Below, in pieces: positions 7,162-13,522 of a stretch of 14,587 nt of DNA (its first letter is position 1; every line of letters begins with the position of its first letter). A program made the translations under genes and the position numbers. Under the pieces are notes generated by a model, which saw only the letters and a program-made list of their open reading frames with translations, was not told the origin of the DNA and did no database searches. This stretch comes from SZAS-103 sp038323475 (GTDB lineage Bacteria; Pseudomonadota; Gammaproteobacteria; Xanthomonadales; Xanthomonadaceae), in NCBI GenBank assembly GCA_038323475.1, contig JBBQHA010000081.1, positions 1 to 14,587 of the forward strand. Reading direction: 5' to 3'.

Positions 7162-7881
7162 TCAGCGCGGGTCATCTGCACGGTGGCCGTCGTCGCCCTG
7201 CGCCGGCCGCGGCGATGCCTGCGCCGACAGCCACGCGCCGATGGCGAGCGACCACAGCGACTGCACGATGACCACCGCGAACATGCCGTGTACGTCGAGC
7301 CGGAACCAGCCAAATGCAAGACCCAGCGCCGGCAGCACTCCGGCGAGCAATCCGTAGGTGCCGATCCATCGCGCTGGTCCGCGTTCGCCGAGCAGGTCCA
7401 GCGACCACAACGCGATCGCCGCGGACATTCCGAACACGCCGGTCACGGCGCAGGCGTTGGCGAATTCGTGGCCGTAGATCAGCGCCGGCATCAGCGCGAT
7501 CGGAGCGTCCGCATGCCCGGCGATGGCGACGCTGACGAAGCCGTTGTTCAGCGCGGCTCCCGTCATCGCGACGACGCCGAACTGGTAGGCAAGCCAGCCG
7601 GCGCGCACCTTGAAACGGCGAAGCCCGCGCAGACGCGCGAACTCGCCGAGGCAGACGCACACGATGAGCATCGCCGCGATCAACGCGCCATGCACCCACT
7701 CGTTCATGCCGGACACCGCATGCATCTGTTGCAGCGCGGCTGCCGGGTCGTGCGCCCTGACTTCCGGATGGTGGGCCATCACCAGGACCGACAGCAGCGA
7801 CAGCGCGACCAGGACTTTGCCCGAGTAATACGCGCTCGCATCGCGCGACGGAACCGCAGCAGCGCGGATTTCAACGGACAT
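7162..7881 (-). CDS. six-helix integral membrane protein of unknown function
   Basis: A 239-residue protein I do not recognise. It shows about six hydrophobic helices: VLVALSLLSVLVMAHH, GALIAAMLIVCVCLGEF, a Gly/Ala-rich helix around LAYQFGVVAMTGAALNNGF, ANACAVTGVFGMSAAIALW, GTYGLLAGVLPALGLAFGW, and FAVVIVQSLWSLAIGAWLSA. Conserved-looking polar residues in or near helices include HHPEVRAHDP, NEWVHG, NNGF, YGHEF and a DVHG before the last helix. These His/Asn residues could bind metal, haem or a small molecule, but this is inference. The tail is short and acidic/basic (GDDGHRADDPR). A start at 7908 is possible, but the ATG at 7881 has AGGGG upstream. It is divergent from a TetR-family regulator, 105 nt apart, and is the likely target of that regulator. 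Confidence 0.75.
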   Translation of the reverse strand: MSVEIRAAAVPSRDASAYYSGKVLVALSLLSVLVMAHHPEVRAHDPAAALQQMHAVSGMNEWVHGALIAAMLIVCVCLGEFARLRGLRRFKVRAGWLAYQFGVVAMTGAALNNGFVSVAIAGHADAPIALMPALIYGHEFANACAVTGVFGMSAAIALWSLDLLGERGPARWIGTYGLLAGVLPALGLAFGWFRLDVHGMFAVVIVQSLWSLAIGAWLSAQASPRPAQGDDGHRADDPR

Positions 7882-7986
7882 CGCGCACCCCTGGCTGGAT
7901 TCGCGCATAAGCTACGCACGCCGCGTGGCGCGTTGGCGGACAATCGCACCGCAACGTTCGATAGACAGGGAGAGGACAACCGCGAC
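7882..7986. promoter_or_regulatory. divergent control region between membrane protein and tetR
   Basis: A 105-nt gap between divergent starts. It contains a small inverted repeat cacg-ccg-cgtg at 7918-7928, roughly central, which could be part of a TetR operator. There is also a weak TTGGCG (7933-7938) and a loose -10-like tcgata near 7958-7963 for tetR. TetR operators are usually longer palindromes, so the site assignment is tentative. Confidence 0.3.
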
Positions 7987-8559
7987 ATGGCCGACAACGC
8001 CGACGACAAGCGGGTGCAACGGACGCGCCAGGCGCTGCTCGGCGCATTCTTCGAACTGGTGCTGGACCGCCGCTACGGCGAGATCCGGATCGACGACATC
8101 GTCAAGCGCAGCGGCGTCGCGCGATCGACGTTCTACGAGCATTTCGCGAACAAGGACGCGCTCCTCGCGAGCGCCCTGCATGGACCGTTCTCGCAGATGG
8201 CGCAGGCGGTGCGTGCGGATTGCGACATGGCGCGGCTGCGCATGATCGTGCAGCATTTCTGGGACAACCGCGGCATGGCGCGCGGCATCATGACCGGCGT
8301 CGTGCGGCGCAAGGCGGTGGGCGTGCTGGCGAACCTGATCGAGGAACAGCTCAGGCGCGATGGCCTGGCCCGGCCGGGCGCGCTGCTGATGCCGCCTTCG
8401 CTCGCATCCGCGCAACTCGCGGAAATGCTGCTGACGCCATTGACGACCTGGCTGGCCGGCGGAGCGATGATGTCCGCCGAAGCGCTGGCGTCGGGCCTTC
8501 AGCTGTCCGCGTCGGCGGCGCTGGCGGCCCTGCGCGCCGATGCCAGGGCCAGCGCCTGA
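7987..8559 (+). CDS. TetR/AcrR-family transcriptional regulator
   Basis: A 190-residue regulator. The N-terminal DNA-binding domain reads QRTRQALLGAFFELVLDRRY, then the helix-turn-helix IRIDDIVKRSGVARSTFYEHF (33-53) and NKDALLASAL, a textbook TetR pattern including the STFYxHFxNKDALL signature. The C-terminal part (about 65-190) is a helical ligand-binding domain of no specific recognised type, with short loops and no cysteine-rich or metal motif. The ATG at 7987 has GGGAGAGG about 11 nt upstream. A much longer in-frame extension upstream (from 7183) runs antisense through the membrane-protein gene and is not real. It probably represses itself and the divergent membrane-protein gene. The ligand is unknown. 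Its last 61 nt overlap a convergent small ORF. Confidence 0.9.
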   Translation: MADNADDKRVQRTRQALLGAFFELVLDRRYGEIRIDDIVKRSGVARSTFYEHFANKDALLASALHGPFSQMAQAVRADCDMARLRMIVQHFWDNRGMARGIMTGVVRRKAVGVLANLIEEQLRRDGLARPGALLMPPSLASAQLAEMLLTPLTTWLAGGAMMSAEALASGLQLSASAALAALRADARASA

Positions 8560-8693
8560 GGACTCGCCGGCGGGTACGGTTGATGTTTCGACGACGGAAT
8601 CCGGACCTCGAAGGGTTCCGCCGATGATCCAAGCGCCTGCGACGACCAGCTCAGCAAGCCCAGCGCCAGGTGCAGGAAGAATGATCGCCGCAT
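8499..8693 (-). CDS. small secreted protein candidate (64 aa)
   Basis: A 64-codon frame starting ATG at 8693 with GAGAGG eight bases upstream, a strong ribosome site. The N-terminus MRRSFFLHLALGLLSWSSQALG is a good signal peptide with likely cleavage after ALG or ASA-like residues, leaving a short mature part SSAEPFEVRIPSSKHQPYPP and then an Ala/Ser-rich end. The last 61 nt run antisense through the end of the tetR gene, so the tail composition there is forced by that gene and the true function may reside in the first 45 residues. It may be a short secreted peptide or the remnant of a longer gene truncated near tetR. I do not recognise the mature part. Confidence 0.45.
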   Translation of the reverse strand: MRRSFFLHLALGLLSWSSQALGSSAEPFEVRIPSSKHQPYPPASPQALALASARRAASAADADS

Positions 8694-8918
8694 GGTGTGC
8701 CTCTCGCGTATCGCGGGTCGCCTGTGACCGGGCGGGAATCTGCAATCACACAGGTATTGAGCCGTGATCCGGTCCGACGGTTGCAGTCGATGTCGCGGCG
8801 CCTCCGGAAAAATCCTCGCCCGCCTTGTCGTCGAGTGTCGGCGTCGGCAAACCCGGGCACATCGCCGCCGGCGCCATGAGCCTCCATACTTGCGCCAGGT
8901 TCCGCCGGAGCGTTCGCC
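8694..8918. other. divergent intergenic region, small ORF / ATPase gene
   Basis: 225 nt between the small secreted ORF (minus) and the ATPase gene (plus). It should hold both promoters. I see no strong -35/-10 pair or clear palindrome. The only assignable site is GGAG at 8907-8910, the ribosome site of the ATPase gene. Confidence 0.4.
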
Positions 8919-10610
8919 ATGCCCCCCGATTCCAACGCCGATCATCGCGACCAGGTCCTCGTCATGCGCGGACGGCAAGCGGTCGAGAGCTATCTCACGA
9001 CCTTTCCGACGCTTCCGCAGGCCAGCGACGAGATCGCCTGGCTCGATGCCGCGGCATGGCTGAAGGAATCGGCCGATGCGGACGATGCGACGTGGGCGAT
9101 CGCGAAGAAGTGGGACGTACCGGCGTTGGCGAAGCTCGACTTCGATCCGCACCCGGACGCGATCGCGCAAGTCCCGGGCGACGTGGCGCGGCGGTTGCGC
9201 GCGTTGCCGCTGACGATGCGCAACCACTTCATCGCGGTGGCGCTGGAGGATGCCGGCGACCATGAGGCCATCGAGGAGCTCAATTTCCTGTGCGCGCCTC
9301 GCGTGGTCGCGATCGCGGCGTCGGCGCGCGTAATCCGCGACGGCATCGCCGAGCACTATGATCGCATCGAGGACGTCGCGATCGCCGGCCAACTCGGGCT
9401 GGATCCGCAATCCGGGCGCGATGACGTCGCCGACCACGACGTCGAACGGCTGTCGCGCGAACAACCCGTGGTGCGCCTCGTCGCCGAGCTGATCGCCACC
9501 GCGGTGCAGCGCCGCGCGTCGGACATCCACGTGCGCTCGGGCGCACTGGGGGCCGACATCCTGTATCGCATCGACGGCGAGTTGTTGCCGGTGCGGCGCC
9601 TGATGTCCGCGTTGCAACCCGCGGTCGTCAGCCGGATCAAGGTGCTCGCGAACATGAACCTCGCCGAGCATCGCCGCCCGCAGGATGGCCGCGCGACGTT
9701 TCCGCTCGGCGATGGACGGCAGGTGGACATGCGCGTGTCCGTGTTGCCCGCAGCGCACGGCGAAAGCGTGGTCGTGCGCCTGCTCGACGCCAGCGAGAAT
9801 CTGTGGACCCTCGACCAGATCGGGCTGTCGGCGAACGACCGCATGCGGCTCGACGACGTGATGGCGCGCAGCTACGGGATGTTCCTGACCACCGGCCCGA
9901 CCGGATCCGGCAAGTCCACCACGCTGTACGCGATGCTGATGGAGCTGCGCAAGAAGCGCATCAACATCCTCACCATCGAGGACCCGATCGAATACAACAT
10001 CGACAACGTCGAACAGATGCAGGTCAACCGCGCGGTCGACTTCACGTTCGCGAGCGCGATGCGCAATTTCCTGCGGCACGACCCGAACGTGATCATGGTC
10101 GGCGAAATCCGCGACCGCGAAACCGCCGGCATCGCGGTGGAAAGCGCGCTCACCGGGCACCTGATGCTGAGCACGCTGCACACCAATTCCGCGGCGACGA
10201 CGGTGACGCGCCTGCTCGACCTCGGCATCGAATCCTATCTGCTGCGCTCGTCACTGCTGGCGGTGATGGCGCAGCGCCTGGTACGGCTGACCTGCACGTA
10301 CTGCAGCGAACCCGAAACAGTCGACGCGCACGTGCGCGAGACCATGGGCGTGGGCAGCGCGGAAGTGTTCCATGCCGGTCGCGGCTGTTCGCGATGCGAG
10401 GGGCTCGGCATGCGCGGGCGCCGTGCGGTGTACGAGTTGCTCGTGGTGACCCCGGCCATCCGCCGCCTGATCGTCGACGATGCGGAGGCCGAACTGATCC
10501 AGATCACGGCCGTCGAGGAAGGCATGATCCCGATCACCCAGGCCGCCATCGCGCTCGCGCGCGAGGGCAGGATTTCGCTGGCCGAAGCCAGGCGCGTACG
10601 CGCTGATTGA
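8919..10610 (+). CDS. GspE/PilB-family secretion or pilus-assembly ATPase
   Basis: A 563-residue hexameric-type motor ATPase. The N-terminal part (about 15-150) resembles the T2SSE N-terminal/MshEN-like domain. A linker with ASDIHVR (200-206) leads to the ATPase core. It has all four hallmark motifs: Walker A GPTGSGKST (326-334), Asp box IEDPIEY (353-359), Walker B VIMVGEIRD (391-399) and His box GHLMLSTLHT (413-422), followed by a zinc-type tetracysteine (459, 462, 490, 493). Such ATPases power pilus extension or type II secretion at the inner-membrane base. Usual partners (GspF/PilC, pseudopilins, PilT) are absent on both sides, so it is an orphan copy. The ATG at 8919 has GGAG at 8907-8910. 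It is convergent with the dsbA-like gene, 15 nt away. Confidence 0.9.
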   Translation: MPPDSNADHRDQVLVMRGRQAVESYLTTFPTLPQASDEIAWLDAAAWLKESADADDATWAIAKKWDVPALAKLDFDPHPDAIAQVPGDVARRLRALPLTMRNHFIAVALEDAGDHEAIEELNFLCAPRVVAIAASARVIRDGIAEHYDRIEDVAIAGQLGLDPQSGRDDVADHDVERLSREQPVVRLVAELIATAVQRRASDIHVRSGALGADILYRIDGELLPVRRLMSALQPAVVSRIKVLANMNLAEHRRPQDGRATFPLGDGRQVDMRVSVLPAAHGESVVVRLLDASENLWTLDQIGLSANDRMRLDDVMARSYGMFLTTGPTGSGKSTTLYAMLMELRKKRINILTIEDPIEYNIDNVEQMQVNRAVDFTFASAMRNFLRHDPNVIMVGEIRDRETAGIAVESALTGHLMLSTLHTNSAATTVTRLLDLGIESYLLRSSLLAVMAQRLVRLTCTYCSEPETVDAHVRETMGVGSAEVFHAGRGCSRCEGLGMRGRRAVYELLVVTPAIRRLIVDDAEAELIQITAVEEGMIPITQAAIALAREGRISLAEARRVRAD

Positions 10611-10611
10611 G

Positions 10612-10621
10612 CCAGCGCTGG
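10612..10621. terminator. short palindrome between convergent genes
   Basis: ccagcgctgg is a perfect 10-bp palindrome in the 15-nt gap between the convergent ATPase and dsbA-like stops. With no loop and no T-run it is at best a weak bidirectional terminator; the closeness of the convergent genes is the main argument. Confidence 0.2.
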
Positions 10622-10625
10622 TGCG

Positions 10626-11312
10626 TCAATGTTTCGCGTGGAAGGGGCGCTGCCTGGCGACCAGGAATTCGACGATGCGGAACATCGCCTGCGCGCCGCC
10701 GGCGTCGGGTTCCAGCACGCGGTACTTGCCGTCGACCACGATGGTCGGGGTGCCATCGATGCCCCAGCGCGTCGCCTGGTCGCTGGCGGCGGCGACCTTC
10801 GCGCTGACCGCGAAACTCTGCATCGTGGCTGCGAAGACTTTCGGATCCACGCCGTAGTCGGCATACAACTTCGGAATGTCGGCGGCGGTCGCGACGCGCT
10901 TGTCGACGAACACGGCCTTGAAGATGCCGTCATGGCTCTTTTCCTGCACGCCCAGCGCTTGCGCCGCATAGAAGGCGCGCATGAATCCGTCCGGCAGGCC
11001 GCCGAACGGGGCGGGCAGGTAGTTGAACTGCACGTCGGCCGGCAGCGTCTTCTTCCATTTGGCCAGGTCCGGCTGCAGCCCCGAGCAGAAATGGCAGCCG
11101 TAGCCGAAGACTTCGACCAGTTGCACCTTGTCGCCGGTCGGCTGGTCGGGCGTGTCGATCCTGGTGTAGTCGGTGCCTTCGACGGGCGCCGCGACGGTGT
11201 GCGTGGCCACGGGTGCCGCGGCCGCAGCCGGCGCAGCGGAGGCCGTTGCGATCGGGGCCAGCAGGATCGCGGCGATGAATACGGCTGGCTTTGCGATGGC
11301 GCGCATGAACAT
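10626..11312 (-). CDS. dsbA: DsbA-family periplasmic thiol:disulfide oxidoreductase
   Basis: A 228-residue exported protein. The signal peptide MFMRAIAKPAVFIAAILLAP..ASA is followed by an Ala-rich linker and then the DsbA fold: VQLVEVFGYGCHFCSGLQPDL with active site CHFC (73-76), a helical insertion (about 100-165), and the cis-proline strand GIDGTPTIVVDGKYRVL (TP at 188-189). E. coli DsbA has CPHC and Val before the cis-proline; here the dipeptide is His-Phe and the pre-proline residue is Thr, so the redox potential may differ. The family introduces disulfides into exported proteins and is reoxidised by DsbB, not in the window. The ATG at 11312 has GAGGA 7 nt upstream; a second ATG two codons in is also possible. 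It follows the DUF2785-like gene by 107 nt on the same strand and may share its transcript. Confidence 0.88.
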   Translation of the reverse strand: MFMRAIAKPAVFIAAILLAPIATASAAPAAAAAPVATHTVAAPVEGTDYTRIDTPDQPTGDKVQLVEVFGYGCHFCSGLQPDLAKWKKTLPADVQFNYLPAPFGGLPDGFMRAFYAAQALGVQEKSHDGIFKAVFVDKRVATAADIPKLYADYGVDPKVFAATMQSFAVSAKVAAASDQATRWGIDGTPTIVVDGKYRVLEPDAGGAQAMFRIVEFLVARQRPFHAKH

Positions 11313-11419
11313 GGGTGGATCCTCGGCAAACAGGGAGTCGCGATCGGGCTGGACGTGCTGCAGCTGCAAGCTTGTGGCAGACAGACCGCGCGAGCTGCGC
11401 GAAGGTTCAATGCAGGACG

Positions 11420-12319
11420 TCACGGCACCGCTTTCACCGCGGTGACGATCGCAGCCTTGAGGAAGTGGATGTTGGCGTCGTCGCTCTGGTCGGCTTCGAT
11501 GTACAGGCTCATCAGGAATGCCATGAGGTCGTGCCGGCGCGCAAGCCAGCGACTGTCGTTGTATGCCAGTGTCGGATCGCCGATCCGCGGCGCCAGCTTC
11601 CCGAACCATGCGTTCCATTCCGCTTCCGAATACAGGCCGCGCTTGGCGATGTAGATCACCGGCCGCGCGAGGCGTCCGCCTTCGCCGAATACGTAGGAGG
11701 GCGCGGCATCCGGCACGACCTGCACGGCGACCGCTGCGAGGATGCGGTCGGTCTGTGCCTTTTCCAGCGCGGGATTGAGCGCGAGTTGCATCAGCCAGTC
11801 CGATCCGTGCGCGACGCCGTGGCGCCAGCCTTCCTTGTCGACGAAGCCGCGATAATCGCTCACCGATTCGACGAAGGCCGCGGCCCTTTCGACCATTGCC
11901 GCGCGTTCCTCGGGCGTCATCCACGGTTTGATCCGGTCGGTGCGCGCGACCTCCGACAGCGCCAGCGCCGAGAACGGACGCCGGAAGCCGTCCGCGTCGT
12001 CGCCGTCGAGCTGCGCATACAACGCATCGCGCATGCCGCGCAAGGTGTCGTCGTCGAAGTTGCCGGCGCGCATCCACGCTGCCAGCGCCGAGTAGGCGAT
12101 GTCGTCGCGCATCACCGGATCGGGATCGCCGAGGCACGCGATCAGCGCCAACGCGAGCGGCTTGCGCGCGTCGGCATCGGATACCTGGAATTTCAGCGCC
12201 TTGAGCGCCTGCAACGACTCCGCTGTCTGGCCCTCGGGCGGGCAGGCCGCCCCGGCCGCTCCGGCGAGCGCCAGGGAAAACAACGATACGGACAACATCC
12301 AACCGATCGACTTGCGCAT
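11420..12319 (-). CDS. secreted DUF2785-like protein
   Basis: A 299-residue protein. The signal peptide MRKSIGWMLSVSLFSLALAG is followed by a helical body of repeats of about 35-40 residues: LIACLGDPDPVMRDDIAYSAL, then RPFSALALSEVARTDRIKPW, EERAAMVERAAAFVESVSDYRGF, and GWRHGVAHGSDWLMQLALNP. The 'YRGFvDkeGWrHgvAHGsDwL' segment is what I associate with DUF2785, a family of unknown function with a likely HEAT-like helical fold. The GWRHGVAHGSD stretch, with two histidines, is the most family-like part. The ATG at 12319 has GGAGG six bases upstream; an upstream start at 12373 is weaker and would displace the signal peptide. It precedes dsbA on the same strand. No catalytic role can be assigned. 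Confidence 0.7.
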   Translation of the reverse strand: MRKSIGWMLSVSLFSLALAGAAGAACPPEGQTAESLQALKALKFQVSDADARKPLALALIACLGDPDPVMRDDIAYSALAAWMRAGNFDDDTLRGMRDALYAQLDGDDADGFRRPFSALALSEVARTDRIKPWMTPEERAAMVERAAAFVESVSDYRGFVDKEGWRHGVAHGSDWLMQLALNPALEKAQTDRILAAVAVQVVPDAAPSYVFGEGGRLARPVIYIAKRGLYSEAEWNAWFGKLAPRIGDPTLAYNDSRWLARRHDLMAFLMSLYIEADQSDDANIHFLKAAIVTAVKAVP

Positions 12320-12401
12320 GTGGTTCCTCCGTCGCGAAGCCGACACGCTAGCGGGGGCGCCGGCGGCGCACAAGCGCCACGCGGGCTGAAGGACGCATGG
12401 G

Positions 12402-12424
12402 AAAAAAAGCGGCCAGGTTCGGCC
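12402..12424 (-). terminator. intrinsic terminator of the gene ending at 12454
   Basis: Read on the minus strand, a GGCC-GAACCT-GGCC hairpin (12411-12424) is followed by GC and seven T residues (12402-12408). It lies 30 nt past the TGA of the upstream unknown secreted-protein gene and before the DUF2785-like start. This is the clearest intrinsic terminator in the window and isolates the two genes. Confidence 0.75.
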
Positions 12425-12453
12425 CCTCTCTGCTCACGGAGGCGAACCCGCGA

Positions 12454-13029
12454 TCACGCTGCGGGTTGGGTATGGCGCACGAGGGTCATCAGTTGCTGGA
12501 TCTCGGCACGGTGCGGGGCAAGCAGTGGCGCGTCCTTCGCCTCGACCGCCTTGATCTGCTGCCTCAGGCGGGTGGACGCCGCAGACGAATCGGCGGGAGC
12601 CCCCCTGCCGGTCGTGACGACCATGTCCTTTCCCGGTGGCGCATGGACGATGTCCTCGATGACGGTGGCGATGCCGATGAAGCGCCGCCGGTCGATGTGC
12701 CGCTCGTCCACGATCATGGCGTCCGGGTACGCCAGCTTGTTGGCGTCCTCGACCAACCTCATGTCCGCAAGGGAGGTTTTCTTGCCGGCCCTGATCGCCG
12801 CCTTGATCGCGTCGGATCTCGCCTGCAACGCCTTGTCCCCGGCGCTCGGATGGCGCAGGCGGGCCGCGGCGGCACGCATGACGTCCAGGTAGAGCGCGAT
12901 GTCCCCCTTGCTGAGCACAGTGAGCTGCATGTCGGTGCCACGTGCCTCGCCGGTGGCGGCGCGCGTGGGTGCCGGGCCGGCGAACATCAGGAGCGCGGTG
13001 CAGCAGGCAAGCCAGAACGAGGAACGCAT
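12454..13029 (-). CDS. exported protein of unknown function
   Basis: A 191-residue protein I do not recognise. A signal peptide (MRSSFWLACCTALLMFAGPAPTRA) is followed by a mainly helical, charged domain: TVLSKGDIALYLDVMRAAAARL, KALQARSDAIKAAIRAGKK, VDERHIDRRRFIGIATVIEDI, and TRLRQQIKAVEAKDAPLLAPHR. The ATG at 13029 has AAGGA five bases upstream. Upstream in-frame DNA to 13380 contains repeats and no ribosome site. A perfect palindrome gaaaagtcttttc (13069-13081) lies about 40 nt upstream of the start and could be an operator. The gene ends in a clear terminator at 12402-12424 and is probably monocistronic. Confidence 0.75.
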   Translation of the reverse strand: MRSSFWLACCTALLMFAGPAPTRAATGEARGTDMQLTVLSKGDIALYLDVMRAAAARLRHPSAGDKALQARSDAIKAAIRAGKKTSLADMRLVEDANKLAYPDAMIVDERHIDRRRFIGIATVIEDIVHAPPGKDMVVTTGRGAPADSSAASTRLRQQIKAVEAKDAPLLAPHRAEIQQLMTLVRHTQPAA

Positions 13030-13068
13030 CGGAGTCCTTGGGTTGGGGAAATCGAGGCAGAGCGTGCC

Positions 13069-13081
13069 GAAAAGTCTTTTC
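13069..13081. promoter_or_regulatory. palindrome in the promoter region of the unknown exported-protein gene
   Basis: gaaaag-t-cttttc is a perfect 6-1-6 palindrome about 40 nt upstream of the start at 13029. It is a possible operator. The A/T-rich arms stand out against the GC-rich surroundings, but no regulator is linked to it. Confidence 0.3.
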
Positions 13082-13221
13082 CCGGTACCTGCACAACACC
13101 TGTCCGCAATCGCTGTCCTGACACCGTTGTTCGCGAGCCATCGGCGACGACAGGCGTGGGTGCCGCCTTGCTCCAGCGCCGCGCGGGCGGTCCGGCTGCG
13201 GGGCACCCCGGTGCCGTCGCA

Positions 13222-13278
13222 CAATGCGGGACAGACCTCGGGTTCCTGAGCGGAAAACCGTGGGTCTGTCCCGCATTG
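13222..13278. repeat. perfect 16-bp inverted repeat
   Basis: caatgcgggacagacc (13222-13237) and its exact complement ggtctgtcccgcattg (13263-13278) enclose a 25-nt loop. The 'gcgggacag' core looks like a dispersed palindromic repeat of the sort sometimes found near REP-associated transposase genes, from memory only. It could also act as a terminator or transcript-stabilising hairpin. Confidence 0.7.
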
Positions 13279-13286
13279 CTTCGGAT

Positions 13287-13365
13287 TGTCATCCCGAGCG
13301 CAGAGAGGGATCTGTCGAGCGATGGGACAGCAGCTTCGAGAACCCTGTCTGCAGTCGGGATGACA
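13287..13365. repeat. inverted repeat with tgtcatcccga arms
   Basis: tgtcatcccga (13287-13297) and tcgggatgaca (13355-13365) are perfect 11-bp complements, 57 nt apart, just downstream of the previous inverted repeat. Together with cagagaggga (13301-13310) this resembles the widespread 'tgtcatcccgagcgcag' dispersed repeat I associate with many GC-rich Gram-negative genomes, including Xanthomonadales. Confidence 0.6.
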
Positions 13366-13398
13366 GGGCCGGACGCGCAACGCATGCCGCGCCGTTCC

Positions 13399-13427
13399 TT
13401 GACCGCCCGAAACGCATCAGGCCTACT
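13399..13427 (+). promoter_or_regulatory. candidate sigma-70 promoter for the amt gene
   Basis: TTGACC (13399-13404, five of six bases of the consensus) is followed after 17 nt by cctact (13422-13427), a poor -10. It sits about 95 nt upstream of the ATG. No -24/-12 (sigma-54) element of the TGGCAC-N5-TTGC type was found, unlike many amt genes. Confidence 0.3.
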
Positions 13428-13522
13428 GCCTCGCAATCCGGGCCTGGGGAAGGTCCGCATGCACCTGAGCCGCCGCCGATCCGGTGGCGTGCTGATTCCG
13501 CTTCCTTCCAGGGGACATCGCC

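Larger units (their letters stand above)
13030..13522. other. 493-nt intergenic region with repeats
   Basis: No convincing gene. It contains the gaaaagtcttttc palindrome (13069-13081), ggcacc-cc-ggtgcc (13202-13215), the perfect 16-bp inverted repeat (13222-13278), the 11-bp inverted repeat of tgtcatcccga type (13287-13365), and a candidate promoter for the Amt gene (13399-13427). Confidence 0.6.

Noticed and set aside
7145..7165. ctgac/gtcag stem near the membrane-protein stop as terminator
   Set aside because: Only five base pairs with an 11-nt loop and no T-run.
13440..13460. Sigma-54 promoter upstream of amt
   Set aside because: A tgggg...gc stretch is present but the GG to GC distance is off by one and the TTGC box is absent.
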